Part shown: one piece after another, positions 16,177-24,595 of the stretch | Position numbering within the stretch: the first letter of the stretch is position 1 | How the letters are laid out: every line of letters starts with the position of its first letter | Assembly (NCBI RefSeq): GCF_016862375.1 | Contig: NZ_BOMV01000053.1 | Location: 1 to 62,930 of the forward strand | DNA: 62,930 nt | Direction of reading: 5' to 3' | From: Paractinoplanes rishiriensis | GTDB taxonomy: Bacteria; Actinomycetota; Actinomycetes; Mycobacteriales; Micromonosporaceae | Notes under the pieces: model-generated | What the model saw: only the letters and a program-made list of their open reading frames with translations | Databases searched by the model: none | Told to the model about the DNA's origin: nothing | Translations under genes and position numbers: made by a program

Positions 16177-17955
16177 TTGAGCACCAGGGCCAGCCGGGAC
16201 GTGCTGGGGCGGGGACTGTGGGTACTCGGTCAGACGATCAAGGCGGAGCCGCGCCTGTTCCTCGCGGGTGCGATCGGCAGCAGCCTGTTCGGTCTGCTGG
16301 TCATCGCCAACGCGTACGTGGTCGGCGCGGTGATCGACCGGGTGGTGCTGCCCGCCTTCGCCGACGGCCGGGCCGCCACCGGTGCGCTGGTCATTGCCGC
16401 GCTGGCCTTCCTGGCGGTGAGCCTGCTGCGGGTGTGCACCGTCTTCGCCCGCCGGCTCGGTGCCGGGTTCATGCAGTTCCGGCTCCAGGCCCGCTACCGG
16501 CGCGCGGTGACCCGGCGATACCTGGCCCTGCCGCCGTCCTGGCACCAGCAGCACGCCACCGGCACCCTGCTGTCCAACGCGAACTCCGACGTCGAGGCGG
16601 CGTTCGCTCCGATCGCGCCGTTCCCGTTCGCGGTCGGCACGATCGTGATGATCGTGGCCGCGGTGGCCGCGCTGTTCGCCACCGACTGGGTGCTCGCCCT
16701 GGTCGGGGTGGCGCTGTTCCCGACGCTGTTCGGCATCAACGTGCTCTACTCCCGGTCGATGTCGCCCCGGCAGATCCGGGCCCAGCAGCTGCGCGCCAAG
16801 GTGAGCGCGGTGGCGCACGAGAGCTTCGACGGCGCCCTGGTGGTCAAGACCATGGGCCGCGAGGCGGACGAGTCCCGCCGGTTCGGCGTCTTCGTGGCCG
16901 AACTGCGCGACGCGCTGATCGCGGTGGGCCGGCTGCGCGGACTGTTCGACCCGATCATGGAGAGCCTGCCCAGCGTGGGCACGCTGGCGGTGCTGCTGCT
17001 CGGCGTCTGGCGCCTGCAGACCGGCGCGATCACGGTGTCCGAGCTGGTCACCGTGGCGTTCCTGTTCACCGTGCTGGCCTTCCCGGTGCGGGCGATCGGC
17101 TGGGTGGTGGCCGAGTTGCCGCGCAGCGTGGCCGGCTGGGACCGGGTGCACGACGTACTGTCCAGCACGGGTGACCTGGCCTACGGTTCTTCGGCCCCGG
17201 ACAACACCGGCGCGGCGACGGTCAGCTTCGATTCCGTCGATTTCCGGTACGGGGACGGCCCCCTGGTTCTGCACGACGTCTCTTTCACCGTGCCGGCGGG
17301 CAAGACTGTCGCTCTGGTGGGGCCGACCGGTTCGGGTAAATCGACCATCGCCGCCCTGGCGCTGCGCCTCGTCGACCCGAGCGCCGGAGAAATATACATC
17401 GACAAAACCGACTTGCCGGATTTCTCCCTGGAGGCGTTGGCGGGCACGGCAGCGCTCGTGCCGCAGATCCCGTTCGTCTTCGACGACACCGTGCGCGGCA
17501 ACGTGACCCTGGAGCGCGACGGCATCGACGACGACGCGGTCTGGTCGGCGCTGCGGCTGGCCCAGGCCGACCGGTTCGTGCAGCGGCTGCCCGAGGGCCT
17601 GGACACCGCGGTGGGCGAGCGCGGCACCTCGCTGTCCGGCGGCCAGCGGCAGCGGCTCACCCTGGCCCGGGCGCTGGCCGGCCGGCCCCGGCTGCTGGTG
17701 CTCGACGACGCCACCAGCGCGGTCGACCCGCGGGTCGAGGCGGCGATCCTGGCCGCCCTGCGCGAGGCCGGCGCCTCGATCCTGGTGGTGGCCTACCGGC
17801 GGGCGACGATCGCGATGGCCGACCAGGTGGTGTATCTGGAGCAGGGCAAGGTGGTGGCGACCGGCACGCACGCCGAGTTGCTGGCCGGCAACCCGGGCTA
17901 CGCCGACCTGGTCACCGCGTACGAGAAGGCCGAGTCGGAACGGGTGGAACAGTGA
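16177..17955 (+). CDS. Heterodimeric ABC exporter, subunit with degenerate ATPase site
   Basis: A 592-residue exporter half: six-helix membrane domain at about residues 20-310, then an ATPase domain. Walker A GPTGSGKST is near residue 381 and the signature LSGGQRQR near 486 is canonical. Walker B is LLVLDDATSAVD, with Asp where the catalytic Glu should be, and the switch-loop His is replaced (VVAYRRATI). The start TTG at 16177 follows a purine-rich stretch; no better codon exists. The stop overlaps the start of the next gene (GTGA). Substrate unknown: lipid, peptide or drug export are all possible. Confidence 0.92.
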   Translation: MSTRASRDVLGRGLWVLGQTIKAEPRLFLAGAIGSSLFGLLVIANAYVVGAVIDRVVLPAFADGRAATGALVIAALAFLAVSLLRVCTVFARRLGAGFMQFRLQARYRRAVTRRYLALPPSWHQQHATGTLLSNANSDVEAAFAPIAPFPFAVGTIVMIVAAVAALFATDWVLALVGVALFPTLFGINVLYSRSMSPRQIRAQQLRAKVSAVAHESFDGALVVKTMGREADESRRFGVFVAELRDALIAVGRLRGLFDPIMESLPSVGTLAVLLLGVWRLQTGAITVSELVTVAFLFTVLAFPVRAIGWVVAELPRSVAGWDRVHDVLSSTGDLAYGSSAPDNTGAATVSFDSVDFRYGDGPLVLHDVSFTVPAGKTVALVGPTGSGKSTIAALALRLVDPSAGEIYIDKTDLPDFSLEALAGTAALVPQIPFVFDDTVRGNVTLERDGIDDDAVWSALRLAQADRFVQRLPEGLDTAVGERGTSLSGGQRQRLTLARALAGRPRLLVLDDATSAVDPRVEAAILAALREAGASILVVAYRRATIAMADQVVYLEQGKVVATGTHAELLAGNPGYADLVTAYEKAESERVEQ

Positions 17956-19721
17956 CCACGACCGACGGCACGTTCGCCACCATCAAGCGCGGGCTGGCGC
18001 TCTCGCCCGAGCTGCGGCCCGGACTGGGCGGCACGATCGCGCTGGCCGTGGTGCAGATGGCCGGCCGGGTCGCGGTGCCGATCGCGGTGCAACAGGGCAT
18101 CGACCACGGGATCCGCGCGGCGGGCGGCCCCGACCTGGCCTTCGTGGCCCGGACCGTGGCGCTCACCCTGGTGGCGATCGCGGTGTCCGCGGTGGCCGGC
18201 TACTTCATGACCCGGCGACTGTTCACGGTCAGCGAGACCGCTCTGGGTGCGCTGCGGTCGCGCACGTTCCGGCACATCCACGACCTGTCGATGCTGCACC
18301 AGCAGTCCGAGCGGCGCGGCACCATGGTGTCCCGGGTGACCAGCGACGTCGACCAGATCTCCCAGTTCCTCCAGTTCGGCGGCGTCCAGTTGCTGCTCGC
18401 CTCGGGCCAGTTGCTGGTGTCCACGCTGGTGATGCTGGCGTACTCGTGGCAGCTCACCATCGTGGTACTGCTCGCGTTCGGCCCTTCGGTCGCGGTCATC
18501 CGGCTGTTCCAGCGGCGGCTCGCCGCGGCCTACCGCGCGGTCCGCGAGCGGACCGGCGTGATGCTCGGCTCGGTGGCGGAGAGCGTCGTGGGCGCGCTGG
18601 TGATTCGGGCGTACGGCGTGGCCGGGCGCACCGGCAAGCGGCTCGACTCCTCGATCGACCGGCTGGAGCAGGCGCAGCGGCGGGCCCTGCGGACGAGCGT
18701 GACCAGCTTCTCCTCCGGCGAGTTGGGGGCCGGGCTGGCGCTGGCCGCGGTGGTGGTGGTCGGCACCCTGCTCGGCGTCGGCGGCGAGCTGACCGTGGGC
18801 GAGCTGACCGCGTTCCTCTTCCTGGTGACGCTGTTCATCCAGCCGGTGCAGATCGCCACCGACATGCTCAACGAGGCGCAGAACGCGGTGGCCGGCTGGC
18901 GCCGGGTGCTGGACGTGCTCGACCTCGAGCCGGACGTAGCCGACCCGGACGACGTGGGCGTGGCGCTGCCGCCCGGCCCGCTGTCGGTGCGGTTCCGGGG
19001 CGTCTCGTTCAACTACCCCGGCGGCCCGACCGTGCTGGCCGACGTCGACCAGTTCCTGCCGGCCAGGCGGAAGTTCGCCGTGGTGGGCGAGACCGGCAGC
19101 GGCAAGACCACCTTTGCCAAGCTGCTCACCCGGCTGATGGACCCGGCGTCCGGCGAGGTGCTGCTGGCCGACACGCCGCTGACCGCGGTGCGGTTCTCGT
19201 CGCTGCGCTCGCGGGTGGTGATGGTGCCGCAGGACGGCTTCCTGTTCGACGCCACCATCGCGGAGAACATCCGGTTCGCCGAGCCCGCCCTGACCGATGC
19301 GCAGCTCGCCGCGGCGTTCACGGAACTGGGTTTGACTGATTGGCTCGATGGCCTGCCGGCCGGGCTCGAGACCCCGGTGGGCGAGCGAGGCGAGGCGCTC
19401 AGCGTGGGCGAGCGGCAATTGGTGGCACTCGTACGCGCTTACGTCGCTGACCCGGACCTGCTGGTGCTCGACGAGGCCACCAGCGCGGTCGACCCGGCCA
19501 CCGAGGTGCGGCTGCAACGCGCCCTCGACACGGTGACCCGCGGCCGGACCACGGTGGCGATCGCGCACCGGCTGTCCACCGCCCAGTCCGCCGACGAGGT
19601 GCTGGTGGTGGATGCGGGCCGCGTGGTGCAGCGCGGCCCGCATGCCGACCTGGTCGCGCAGACCGGCTCGATCTACGCGAAGCTGTACGCCTCCTGGCTG
19701 GAACAGACCCGCTCGGCCTGA
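17952..19721 (+). CDS. Heterodimeric ABC exporter, catalytic subunit
   Basis: A 589-residue exporter half, coupled to the previous gene by GTGA. Six helices are followed by an ATPase domain. Walker A GETGSGKTT is at about residue 379, Walker B LLVLDEATSAVD has the catalytic Glu, and the switch IAHRLST has the His. Its own signature is changed to LSVGERQL. Paired with the upstream subunit, one composite site is fully canonical (this Walker A/B plus LSGGQ of the partner) and the other degenerate on both sides, the pattern of asymmetric exporters such as TM287/288 or BmrCD. It ends 12 bases from the convergent rpsD stop. Confidence 0.92.
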   Translation: MTTTDGTFATIKRGLALSPELRPGLGGTIALAVVQMAGRVAVPIAVQQGIDHGIRAAGGPDLAFVARTVALTLVAIAVSAVAGYFMTRRLFTVSETALGALRSRTFRHIHDLSMLHQQSERRGTMVSRVTSDVDQISQFLQFGGVQLLLASGQLLVSTLVMLAYSWQLTIVVLLAFGPSVAVIRLFQRRLAAAYRAVRERTGVMLGSVAESVVGALVIRAYGVAGRTGKRLDSSIDRLEQAQRRALRTSVTSFSSGELGAGLALAAVVVVGTLLGVGGELTVGELTAFLFLVTLFIQPVQIATDMLNEAQNAVAGWRRVLDVLDLEPDVADPDDVGVALPPGPLSVRFRGVSFNYPGGPTVLADVDQFLPARRKFAVVGETGSGKTTFAKLLTRLMDPASGEVLLADTPLTAVRFSSLRSRVVMVPQDGFLFDATIAENIRFAEPALTDAQLAAAFTELGLTDWLDGLPAGLETPVGERGEALSVGERQLVALVRAYVADPDLLVLDEATSAVDPATEVRLQRALDTVTRGRTTVAIAHRLSTAQSADEVLVVDAGRVVQRGPHADLVAQTGSIYAKLYASWLEQTRSA

Positions 19722-19733
19722 CGGTTCAGCGGA

Positions 19734-20342
19734 TCAGCGGGCGTAGAACTCGACGACCAGCTGCTCGTCGCAGAGCACCGGGATCTCGGTGCGCACCGGC
19801 ACCCGCAGCAGCTCGGTGCGCAGGTCCTCGACCGCGGTCGACAGGTACGGCGCGGTGGGACCGGCCAGGTGGGCGCCGGCCGCGGCGATCTGGAACGGCG
19901 GCTTCGGCCGGCTGTTCTCCCGTACCTGCACGATCTGGCCCGGCTTGAGCCGGTAGCCCGGGCGGTCGACCTTCTTGCCGTCGACCGTGAAGTGGCCGTG
20001 CACGACCAGCTGGCGGGCCTGGTAGACGGTCCGGGCCAGGCCGGCGCGGTGCACGACGGCGTCCAGGCGGCGCTCGAGCAGGCTCACCATGTTCTCGCCG
20101 GTCTTGCCCTCGCCCCGGTGTGCGTCCTCGTACGCCCGGCGCATCTGGGCCTCGCTGATGTTGTACTGGTGCCGCAGCCGCTGCTTCTCCAGCAGCCGGA
20201 CCTGGTAGTCCGAGGTCTTGCGCCGGCTGCGGCCGTGCACGCCTGGCGGGAACGGCCGCTTCTCGAAGTACTTCACGCACTTGGGGGTCAGCGGGATGCC
20301 GAGCGCACGGGACAGCTTGGCCTTGGGACGAGAGTTGTTCAT
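19734..20342 (-). CDS. rpsD: 30S ribosomal protein S4, stand-alone copy
   Basis: A 202-residue S4 protein that nucleates 30S assembly on 16S rRNA. The N-terminal segment MNNSRPKAKLSRALGIPLTP, the PFPPGVHGR turn and the S4 RNA-binding domain (ERRLDAVVHRAGLARTVYQARQ, VVHGHFTVDGKKVDRPGYRL) are clear, and it ends CDEQLVVEFYAR. It lacks the Cys cluster of zinc-type S4 and resembles the Streptomyces S4 that is encoded away from the alpha operon. Whether a second copy exists elsewhere cannot be seen here. It is divergent from the DUF2470 gene across twin iron boxes, so iron-linked expression is possible. Confidence 0.93.
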   Translation of the reverse strand: MNNSRPKAKLSRALGIPLTPKCVKYFEKRPFPPGVHGRSRRKTSDYQVRLLEKQRLRHQYNISEAQMRRAYEDAHRGEGKTGENMVSLLERRLDAVVHRAGLARTVYQARQLVVHGHFTVDGKKVDRPGYRLKPGQIVQVRENSRPKPPFQIAAAGAHLAGPTAPYLSTAVEDLRTELLRVPVRTEIPVLCDEQLVVEFYAR

Positions 20343-20395
20343 GAAGTCTCCGGGATCACTTGCGCTTGAGGCTGAGTTGACTAGTTGGCGGGTGT

Positions 20396-20434
20396 TACGG
20401 TTAGCCTCACCTTACTAAGGCAAGCCTAACCTGT
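20396..20434. promoter_or_regulatory. Twin DtxR/IdeR/DmdR-type iron boxes
   Basis: Two 19-bp sites lie one base apart between rpsD and the DUF2470 gene: TACGGTTAGCCTCACCTTA (20396-20414) and TAAGGCAAGCCTAACCTGT (20416-20434). Compared with the consensus TTAGGTTAGGCTAACCTAA they match 15 and 14 positions on the reverse strand. They sit just upstream of the GGAGG of the DUF2470 gene, where bound repressor would block transcription when iron is plentiful. Confidence 0.75.
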
Positions 20435-20451
20435 GCCCGGAGGTATCACTC

Positions 20452-21216
20452 ATGCAGCCCACCCATGCCGAGGTCGCCCGGACGCTCGCCGCCGGGCACC
20501 TGCCCGCGGTAGCGCACATCGCCTGCCGCCCGGGTCCGCTGCCGGTGCGGCACGTGACCGACGCACAGGGCCGGGTGCTGCTGCTTTCCCCGTCGGACGG
20601 CGCGTTCGCCGCGGCCTTGGCCCCGCAGCCGGGCGCTGAGCCCACCCGCGGCGGAAAACCCCAGATAAACCCATATGACGACACGGCCATGGTGCTCGAC
20701 ATCACCGACGTCCCGCCGATGGCCGGCTCGCCCGCGCTGGGCCGGGTGTGGGTGTCCGGCTGGGCCACCCGGCTCGACGGCGACGAGGCCAAGCAGGCGG
20801 CGATGGACTACGCCGAGATCGACGCCTCGGGCGACCTGCTCGACGTCGGCGGCAGCAAGGTGCTGCACCGAATGGACGTGGCCGAGGTGCGCTACGAGCG
20901 CAACGAGAAGCTCGTCGACGTGGACCCGGACGACTTCGCGGCGGCCGCCCCCGACCCGCTGCGCCAGATCGAGTTCGACCTGATCGCCGACCTGGCCGAC
21001 CACCACCTGGCCGAGATGAGCGCGTACGTGCGGCGGCAGTTGGGCTCGACCTTCCAGCCCCGGGCAGAGCCGCAGGTGGTCCGGATGGACCGGTACGGCT
21101 TCATGGTCCGCCTGGACGACAAGCTGGCCCGGCTCGCCTTCCCGCGGCCGGTCACCGACCGGCAGGACCTCGCCCACCTGCTGCATCCGGTGCTCTGCCA
21201 CCGCTGCGCCGACTAG
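20452..21216 (+). CDS. DUF2470 (HugZ-like) heme/iron-related protein
   Basis: A 254-residue protein starting at ATG 20452 after GGAGG at eight bases. The N-terminal half has the split-barrel fold seen in heme-utilisation (HugZ-type) proteins. The C-terminal DUF2470 domain is recognisable from VDPDDFAAAAPDPLRQIEFDLI, HHLAEMSAYVRRQ and MDRYGFMVRLDDKLARLAFP. Such proteins are typically induced by iron starvation in actinobacteria and are thought to help release or handle heme iron. The twin iron boxes in its promoter agree with that. Enzymatic heme breakdown by this protein is inference. Confidence 0.85.
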   Translation: MQPTHAEVARTLAAGHLPAVAHIACRPGPLPVRHVTDAQGRVLLLSPSDGAFAAALAPQPGAEPTRGGKPQINPYDDTAMVLDITDVPPMAGSPALGRVWVSGWATRLDGDEAKQAAMDYAEIDASGDLLDVGGSKVLHRMDVAEVRYERNEKLVDVDPDDFAAAAPDPLRQIEFDLIADLADHHLAEMSAYVRRQLGSTFQPRAEPQVVRMDRYGFMVRLDDKLARLAFPRPVTDRQDLAHLLHPVLCHRCAD

Positions 21217-21236
21217 ACGGTTTATTTCGGCGTAAT

Positions 21237-22766
21237 ATGGGCAACATGGCCGACGAGATGGCCACCGACGAGAGCTTTCTGCACGCGATCCTTGACAACG
21301 TCGACACGGGCGTCGCCGCGTGTGATTCGTACGGGCGCATGATCTTTGTCAATCCTGCGCTTCGGGTCGCCCTCGCCCTGTCCGGGACCGGCCCGTTCGA
21401 CGTTGAGGAATGGCAGTCCGCGTTGTTCCGCACGGACGGCACCCGGCTGCCCGCCGACGAGATACCGCTGCGCCACGCGCTGGCCGGCAGGCCGGTCCGG
21501 GACGCGGAGATCGTCATCCGGCCGCTCGGCGAGTCGGCGCGGAGCTTTCTGGCGAACGCCGCACCCATCCGCGAGACCGACGGTAGGCTGGCCGGCGCCG
21601 TGATGGCGTTGCACGACGTCACCCGGCAGCGCCGCACCGAGCGATTCCGGGGCTGTGAGCTGGAGGTGGCCGCGGCCCTGGTCGCCGCGACCACGGTGAC
21701 CGAGGCCGGTCCCCGGATCGCCGAGGCGGTCGCCCGCACGCTGGGCTGGCCGCTGGCCGAACTGTGGCTGCTCGACGAGGTCACCGGTCAGCCACGGGCG
21801 GCCGGGCGGTGGGCGGCACCCGATTGCCCGGCCGTCGATCCGGGCATCGGCCTGGTCGACGACGTGTGGGAGACGGGCGAACCCCGGTGGGTGCCGGACC
21901 CGGCCGGCCGGGCCGCGGTGGCAGTGCCGATCCGGGAAGACTCCACGATCGGCGTGCTGGCCTGCTACGCCGGGACCGTCGAGGACGACGAGAAGAGCAT
22001 CGTGGGCGCGCTGCGCTCGGTGGCCGACCACATCGGCCAGTGGCTGTCCCGGCGGCGCAGTGCCGGCCTCAGCGCGCAGCTGGATCGGATCCGGGACGAC
22101 TTCGTTGCGCTGGTCGGCCACGAGATGCGTACCCCGCTCACCTCGATCGCCGCCAACATCGAGATGCTGTCCGAGGACGATTCCGGCGATCCGGAGACGC
22201 GGGAGATGCTGGCCGCGGTGCAGCGCAACACCGCTCAGCTCACCATGATCGTGGATGACCTGCTCGACCTCGCCGGGCTGCGCAGCGGCCACGTCACGGT
22301 GCATCCCCGGCCCACCGACCTGGCCGGCGCGGCCCGGGACTGCCTGGCCGCGGTCGGTCCGGCCGCGGAGGCCGGTGGCCTCGAACTCAAGGTGGACGCG
22401 CCGGACCACCTGGTGGGCGAGGCGGATCCACAACGGCTGCGGCAGGTCATCGACAGCCTGCTGTCCAACGCCGTGAAGTACAGCCGGCCGGGCGGCCACA
22501 TCCTGCTGCGGCTGAGCACCGACCAAGAGGTCGCGGAACTATCGGTCACGGACACCGGGATCGGTGTACCCGAGGAGGACCGCACCCGCCTGTTCCGGCA
22601 GATCTTCCGGGCCACCAACGCGCGGCACACCGCGACGCCCGGAGCCGGGCTCGGTCTCGCCGTCACCTGCGCCATCGTCGAGGCGCACCACGGCACGGTC
22701 AGCGCGGCCCACCACGACCCCGGCACCACGGTCACCGTGCGGCTGCCGCTCCGTCAGCCGGCCTGA
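21237..22766 (+). CDS. Soluble PAS-GAF sensor histidine kinase
   Basis: About 509 residues with no membrane helix. A PAS domain lies at about residues 10-130 (ILDNVDTGVAACDSYGRMIFVNPA), a GAF domain at about 140-270, and HisKA follows with the phospho-accepting His295 in ALVGHEMRTPLTS. The HATPase domain carries the N box (LRQVIDSLLSNAVKYSRPGG), G1 (DTGIGVPEEDRTRLF) and G2 (GAGLGLAVTCAIVEAHHG). ATG 21237 or ATG 21246 could start it; no strong ribosome site precedes either. No response regulator gene adjoins, so it is an orphan kinase that senses a cytoplasmic signal. Confidence 0.9.
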   Translation: MGNMADEMATDESFLHAILDNVDTGVAACDSYGRMIFVNPALRVALALSGTGPFDVEEWQSALFRTDGTRLPADEIPLRHALAGRPVRDAEIVIRPLGESARSFLANAAPIRETDGRLAGAVMALHDVTRQRRTERFRGCELEVAAALVAATTVTEAGPRIAEAVARTLGWPLAELWLLDEVTGQPRAAGRWAAPDCPAVDPGIGLVDDVWETGEPRWVPDPAGRAAVAVPIREDSTIGVLACYAGTVEDDEKSIVGALRSVADHIGQWLSRRRSAGLSAQLDRIRDDFVALVGHEMRTPLTSIAANIEMLSEDDSGDPETREMLAAVQRNTAQLTMIVDDLLDLAGLRSGHVTVHPRPTDLAGAARDCLAAVGPAAEAGGLELKVDAPDHLVGEADPQRLRQVIDSLLSNAVKYSRPGGHILLRLSTDQEVAELSVTDTGIGVPEEDRTRLFRQIFRATNARHTATPGAGLGLAVTCAIVEAHHGTVSAAHHDPGTTVTVRLPLRQPA

Positions 22767-22803
22767 GGGCACCAGCTGCCTGAGGGCACCAGCCTGAGGA
22801 CAC
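22761..22803. repeat. Short tandem repeat at the kinase gene end
   Basis: Two copies and a partial third copy of GCCTGAGGGCACCAG, with a period of 16-17 bp, span the histidine-kinase stop codon. The first copy carries the TGA stop. Probably a slippage product without function. Confidence 0.7.
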
Positions 22804-22808
22804 AAGGG

Positions 22809-22836
22809 CGGCGGCCCACCGAACGGTGGACCGCCG
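22809..22836 (-). terminator. Hairpin after cspA
   Basis: CGGCGGCCCACCG and CGGTGGACCGCCG form a near-perfect 13-bp stem (one mismatch) around AA, 20 bp past the stop of the cold-shock gene and also downstream of the convergent kinase gene. There is no long T-run, as usual for high-GC actinobacterial terminators; it could serve both directions. Confidence 0.6.
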
Positions 22837-22856
22837 TGGCGCAGCTCAGACCCGGC

Positions 22857-23060
22857 TCAGAGCGGACGGATGTTCGCCGCCTGCAGGCCCTTGGGGCCCT
22901 GCTCGATGTCGAATTCGACGCGCTGGTTTTCCTCGAGCGTGCGGTAGCCGCTCGTCGCGATTGCGGAGAAGTGCGCGAAAACGTCGCCGCCGCCACCATC
23001 CTGCGTGATGAAGCCGAATCCCTTGTCACCGTTGAACCATTTGACGGTGCCAGATGCCAT
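22857..23060 (-). CDS. Cold-shock protein, CspA family
   Basis: A 67-residue single cold-shock domain: MASGTVKWFNGDKGFGFI, with RNP1 KGFGFI and RNP2 VFAHF, ending GLQAANIRPL. It binds single-stranded RNA/DNA as an RNA chaperone. The ATG at 23060 follows GGAGT on the minus strand. About 176 bp without a gene precede it on this strand, room for the long 5' leader usual in csp genes. Confidence 0.96.
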   Translation of the reverse strand: MASGTVKWFNGDKGFGFITQDGGGGDVFAHFSAIATSGYRTLEENQRVEFDIEQGPKGLQAANIRPL

Positions 23061-23236
23061 ACCCACTCCTCGTGGTCTGTTGAGGACCGCAACCTGCGGT
23101 GCTCGGCGTCGCCGTGTTGATCGCAGCCACCGGGCGAAGCACAAACACAGGTGTTCAACCACGTCAATGGGATCAAAACTGCAACGCGGTCACGCTATCA
23201 CGAACGCCTGTATTACCGGCGACAAGCGTAAGTCGA

Positions 23237-23851
23237 TCAATTCAGCGGGAAGACCTCGAGCATCGGGTCGGTCAGGAAACGCTGCACATTGGGCCCGACC
23301 GCGGCCACGATGATCTCCGGGTCGGCGCTCGCCAGCGGCTCGATCCGCAGCACGTAGCGGGCCACCATGATGCCGGCGATCTGGGTCGCCACCAGGGACG
23401 AGCGCAGCGGTGCCTCGGCCGGGTCGAGCACCAGTTCGCTCACCGCCCGGCGCAGGATCTGGGTCACCACGAACTCGCGCAGCAGCCGGGCCGTCCACTC
23501 ATTGCTCATCGCCGAGCGGAAGATGGCCAGCGCCGCGCTTCCGGCCGGCGAGTCCCACACGCCCAGCGCCGCCCGGATCAGCCGCTCGCCGGCGCCCTCG
23601 CGTGGGCCGGCCAGGGCCTTCGGGATCAACTCGGCCGGGTTCATCGGCGCGTTCATGGCCGCCAGGAACAACTTCTCCTTGGTGCCGAAGTAGTGATGCA
23701 CCAGCGCCGGGTCGACGCCGGCCTCGCCCGCGATCGCGCGGATCGACGCCTGGTCGTAGCCCTTGTCGGCGAAAGTCCGGCGGGCAGCCTCCAGGATGGA
23801 CGTCTTGGTGTCCTGATTGCCGGGACGCCGCCCGCTCCGCCTGACCAACAA
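23237..23851 (-). CDS. TetR-family regulator of the ABC-2 exporter
   Basis: About 204 residues. The N-terminal TetR HTH is clear (ILEAARRTFADKGYDQASIRAIAGEAGVDPALVHHYFGTKEKLF) and the C-terminal helical ligand domain is of the TetR_C type seen next to ABC exporters. It starts at one of two adjacent TTG codons (23851 or 23848) six to nine bases after the permease stop, with GGGAG overlapping that stop, so it is co-transcribed with the ATPase and permease genes and probably represses them and itself. Confidence 0.88.
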   Translation of the reverse strand: MLVRRSGRRPGNQDTKTSILEAARRTFADKGYDQASIRAIAGEAGVDPALVHHYFGTKEKLFLAAMNAPMNPAELIPKALAGPREGAGERLIRAALGVWDSPAGSAALAIFRSAMSNEWTARLLREFVVTQILRRAVSELVLDPAEAPLRSSLVATQIAGIMVARYVLRIEPLASADPEIIVAAVGPNVQRFLTDPMLEVFPLN

Positions 23852-23857
23852 CTCTCC

Positions 23858-24595
23858 CTAGGACGTCCGGCGCCGCAGGGTCGCGGCGGCCAGGATCAGC
23901 GCGATCACGGCCGCGCCGGCCACGATCGTCACGTCGCGCCACATCGTCGCGGTGGCCTCCACCGAGCGGCCCACCTCGATCAGCGCGTCCACCGCGTACG
24001 TGAGCGGCAGCGCCCCGCTGATCGCCTCGAGCCAGCCGACCATCTGCGCCCGCGGCACGAACAGCCCGCACAGCAGGATCTGCGGCACGACCACCACCGG
24101 TAGGAACTGTACGGCCTGGAACTCGGTGCGGGCGAAGGCGCTGCACAGCAGGCCGAGGGCCACCCCGAGCACGGCGTTCACCACGGCGATCAGCACCACC
24201 AGCCCGGCGCTGCCGGTGGTGTCCAGGCCGAGCAGCCAGTAGGCCCCGGCGGTCGCCACCGCACCCTGCACGGCGGCCGCGAGACTGAACGCCAGCCCGT
24301 ACCCGAAAAGCAGGTCGATCTTGCCGAGCGGGGTGGTGAGCAGCCGCTCCAGGGTCCCGCTGGTGCGCTCGCGGAGCATCGCGATGCTGGTCACCAGGAA
24401 CATGGTCGTGAACGGGAAGACACCCAGCATGATCAGGGCGACCCGGTCGAACGTGCTGGGCGAGCCGTCGTACATGAAATAGAGGACGGTCAGCAGCACC
24501 GCCGGCACCACAATCAGCAACGCCACGGTCCGCCGGTCGTGCCGCAGCTGCCGCAGGATCCGGCCGGTGGTGGCCAGAGTTATCCGGATGCTCAT
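23858..24595 (-). CDS. ABC-2 type exporter permease
   Basis: A 245-residue permease with six predicted helices (MSIRITLATTGRILRQLRHDRRTVALLIVVPAVLL...). The ABC-2 motif region MFLVTSIAMLRERTSGTLERLLTTPLGKIDLLFGYG is typical of DrrB/NatB-like drug or lipid exporters. The ATG at 24595 overlaps the ATPase stop in ATGA. Forms the membrane part of the exporter with the ATPase encoded immediately upstream. Confidence 0.9.
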   Translation of the reverse strand: MSIRITLATTGRILRQLRHDRRTVALLIVVPAVLLTVLYFMYDGSPSTFDRVALIMLGVFPFTTMFLVTSIAMLRERTSGTLERLLTTPLGKIDLLFGYGLAFSLAAAVQGAVATAGAYWLLGLDTTGSAGLVVLIAVVNAVLGVALGLLCSAFARTEFQAVQFLPVVVVPQILLCGLFVPRAQMVGWLEAISGALPLTYAVDALIEVGRSVEATATMWRDVTIVAGAAVIALILAAATLRRRTS

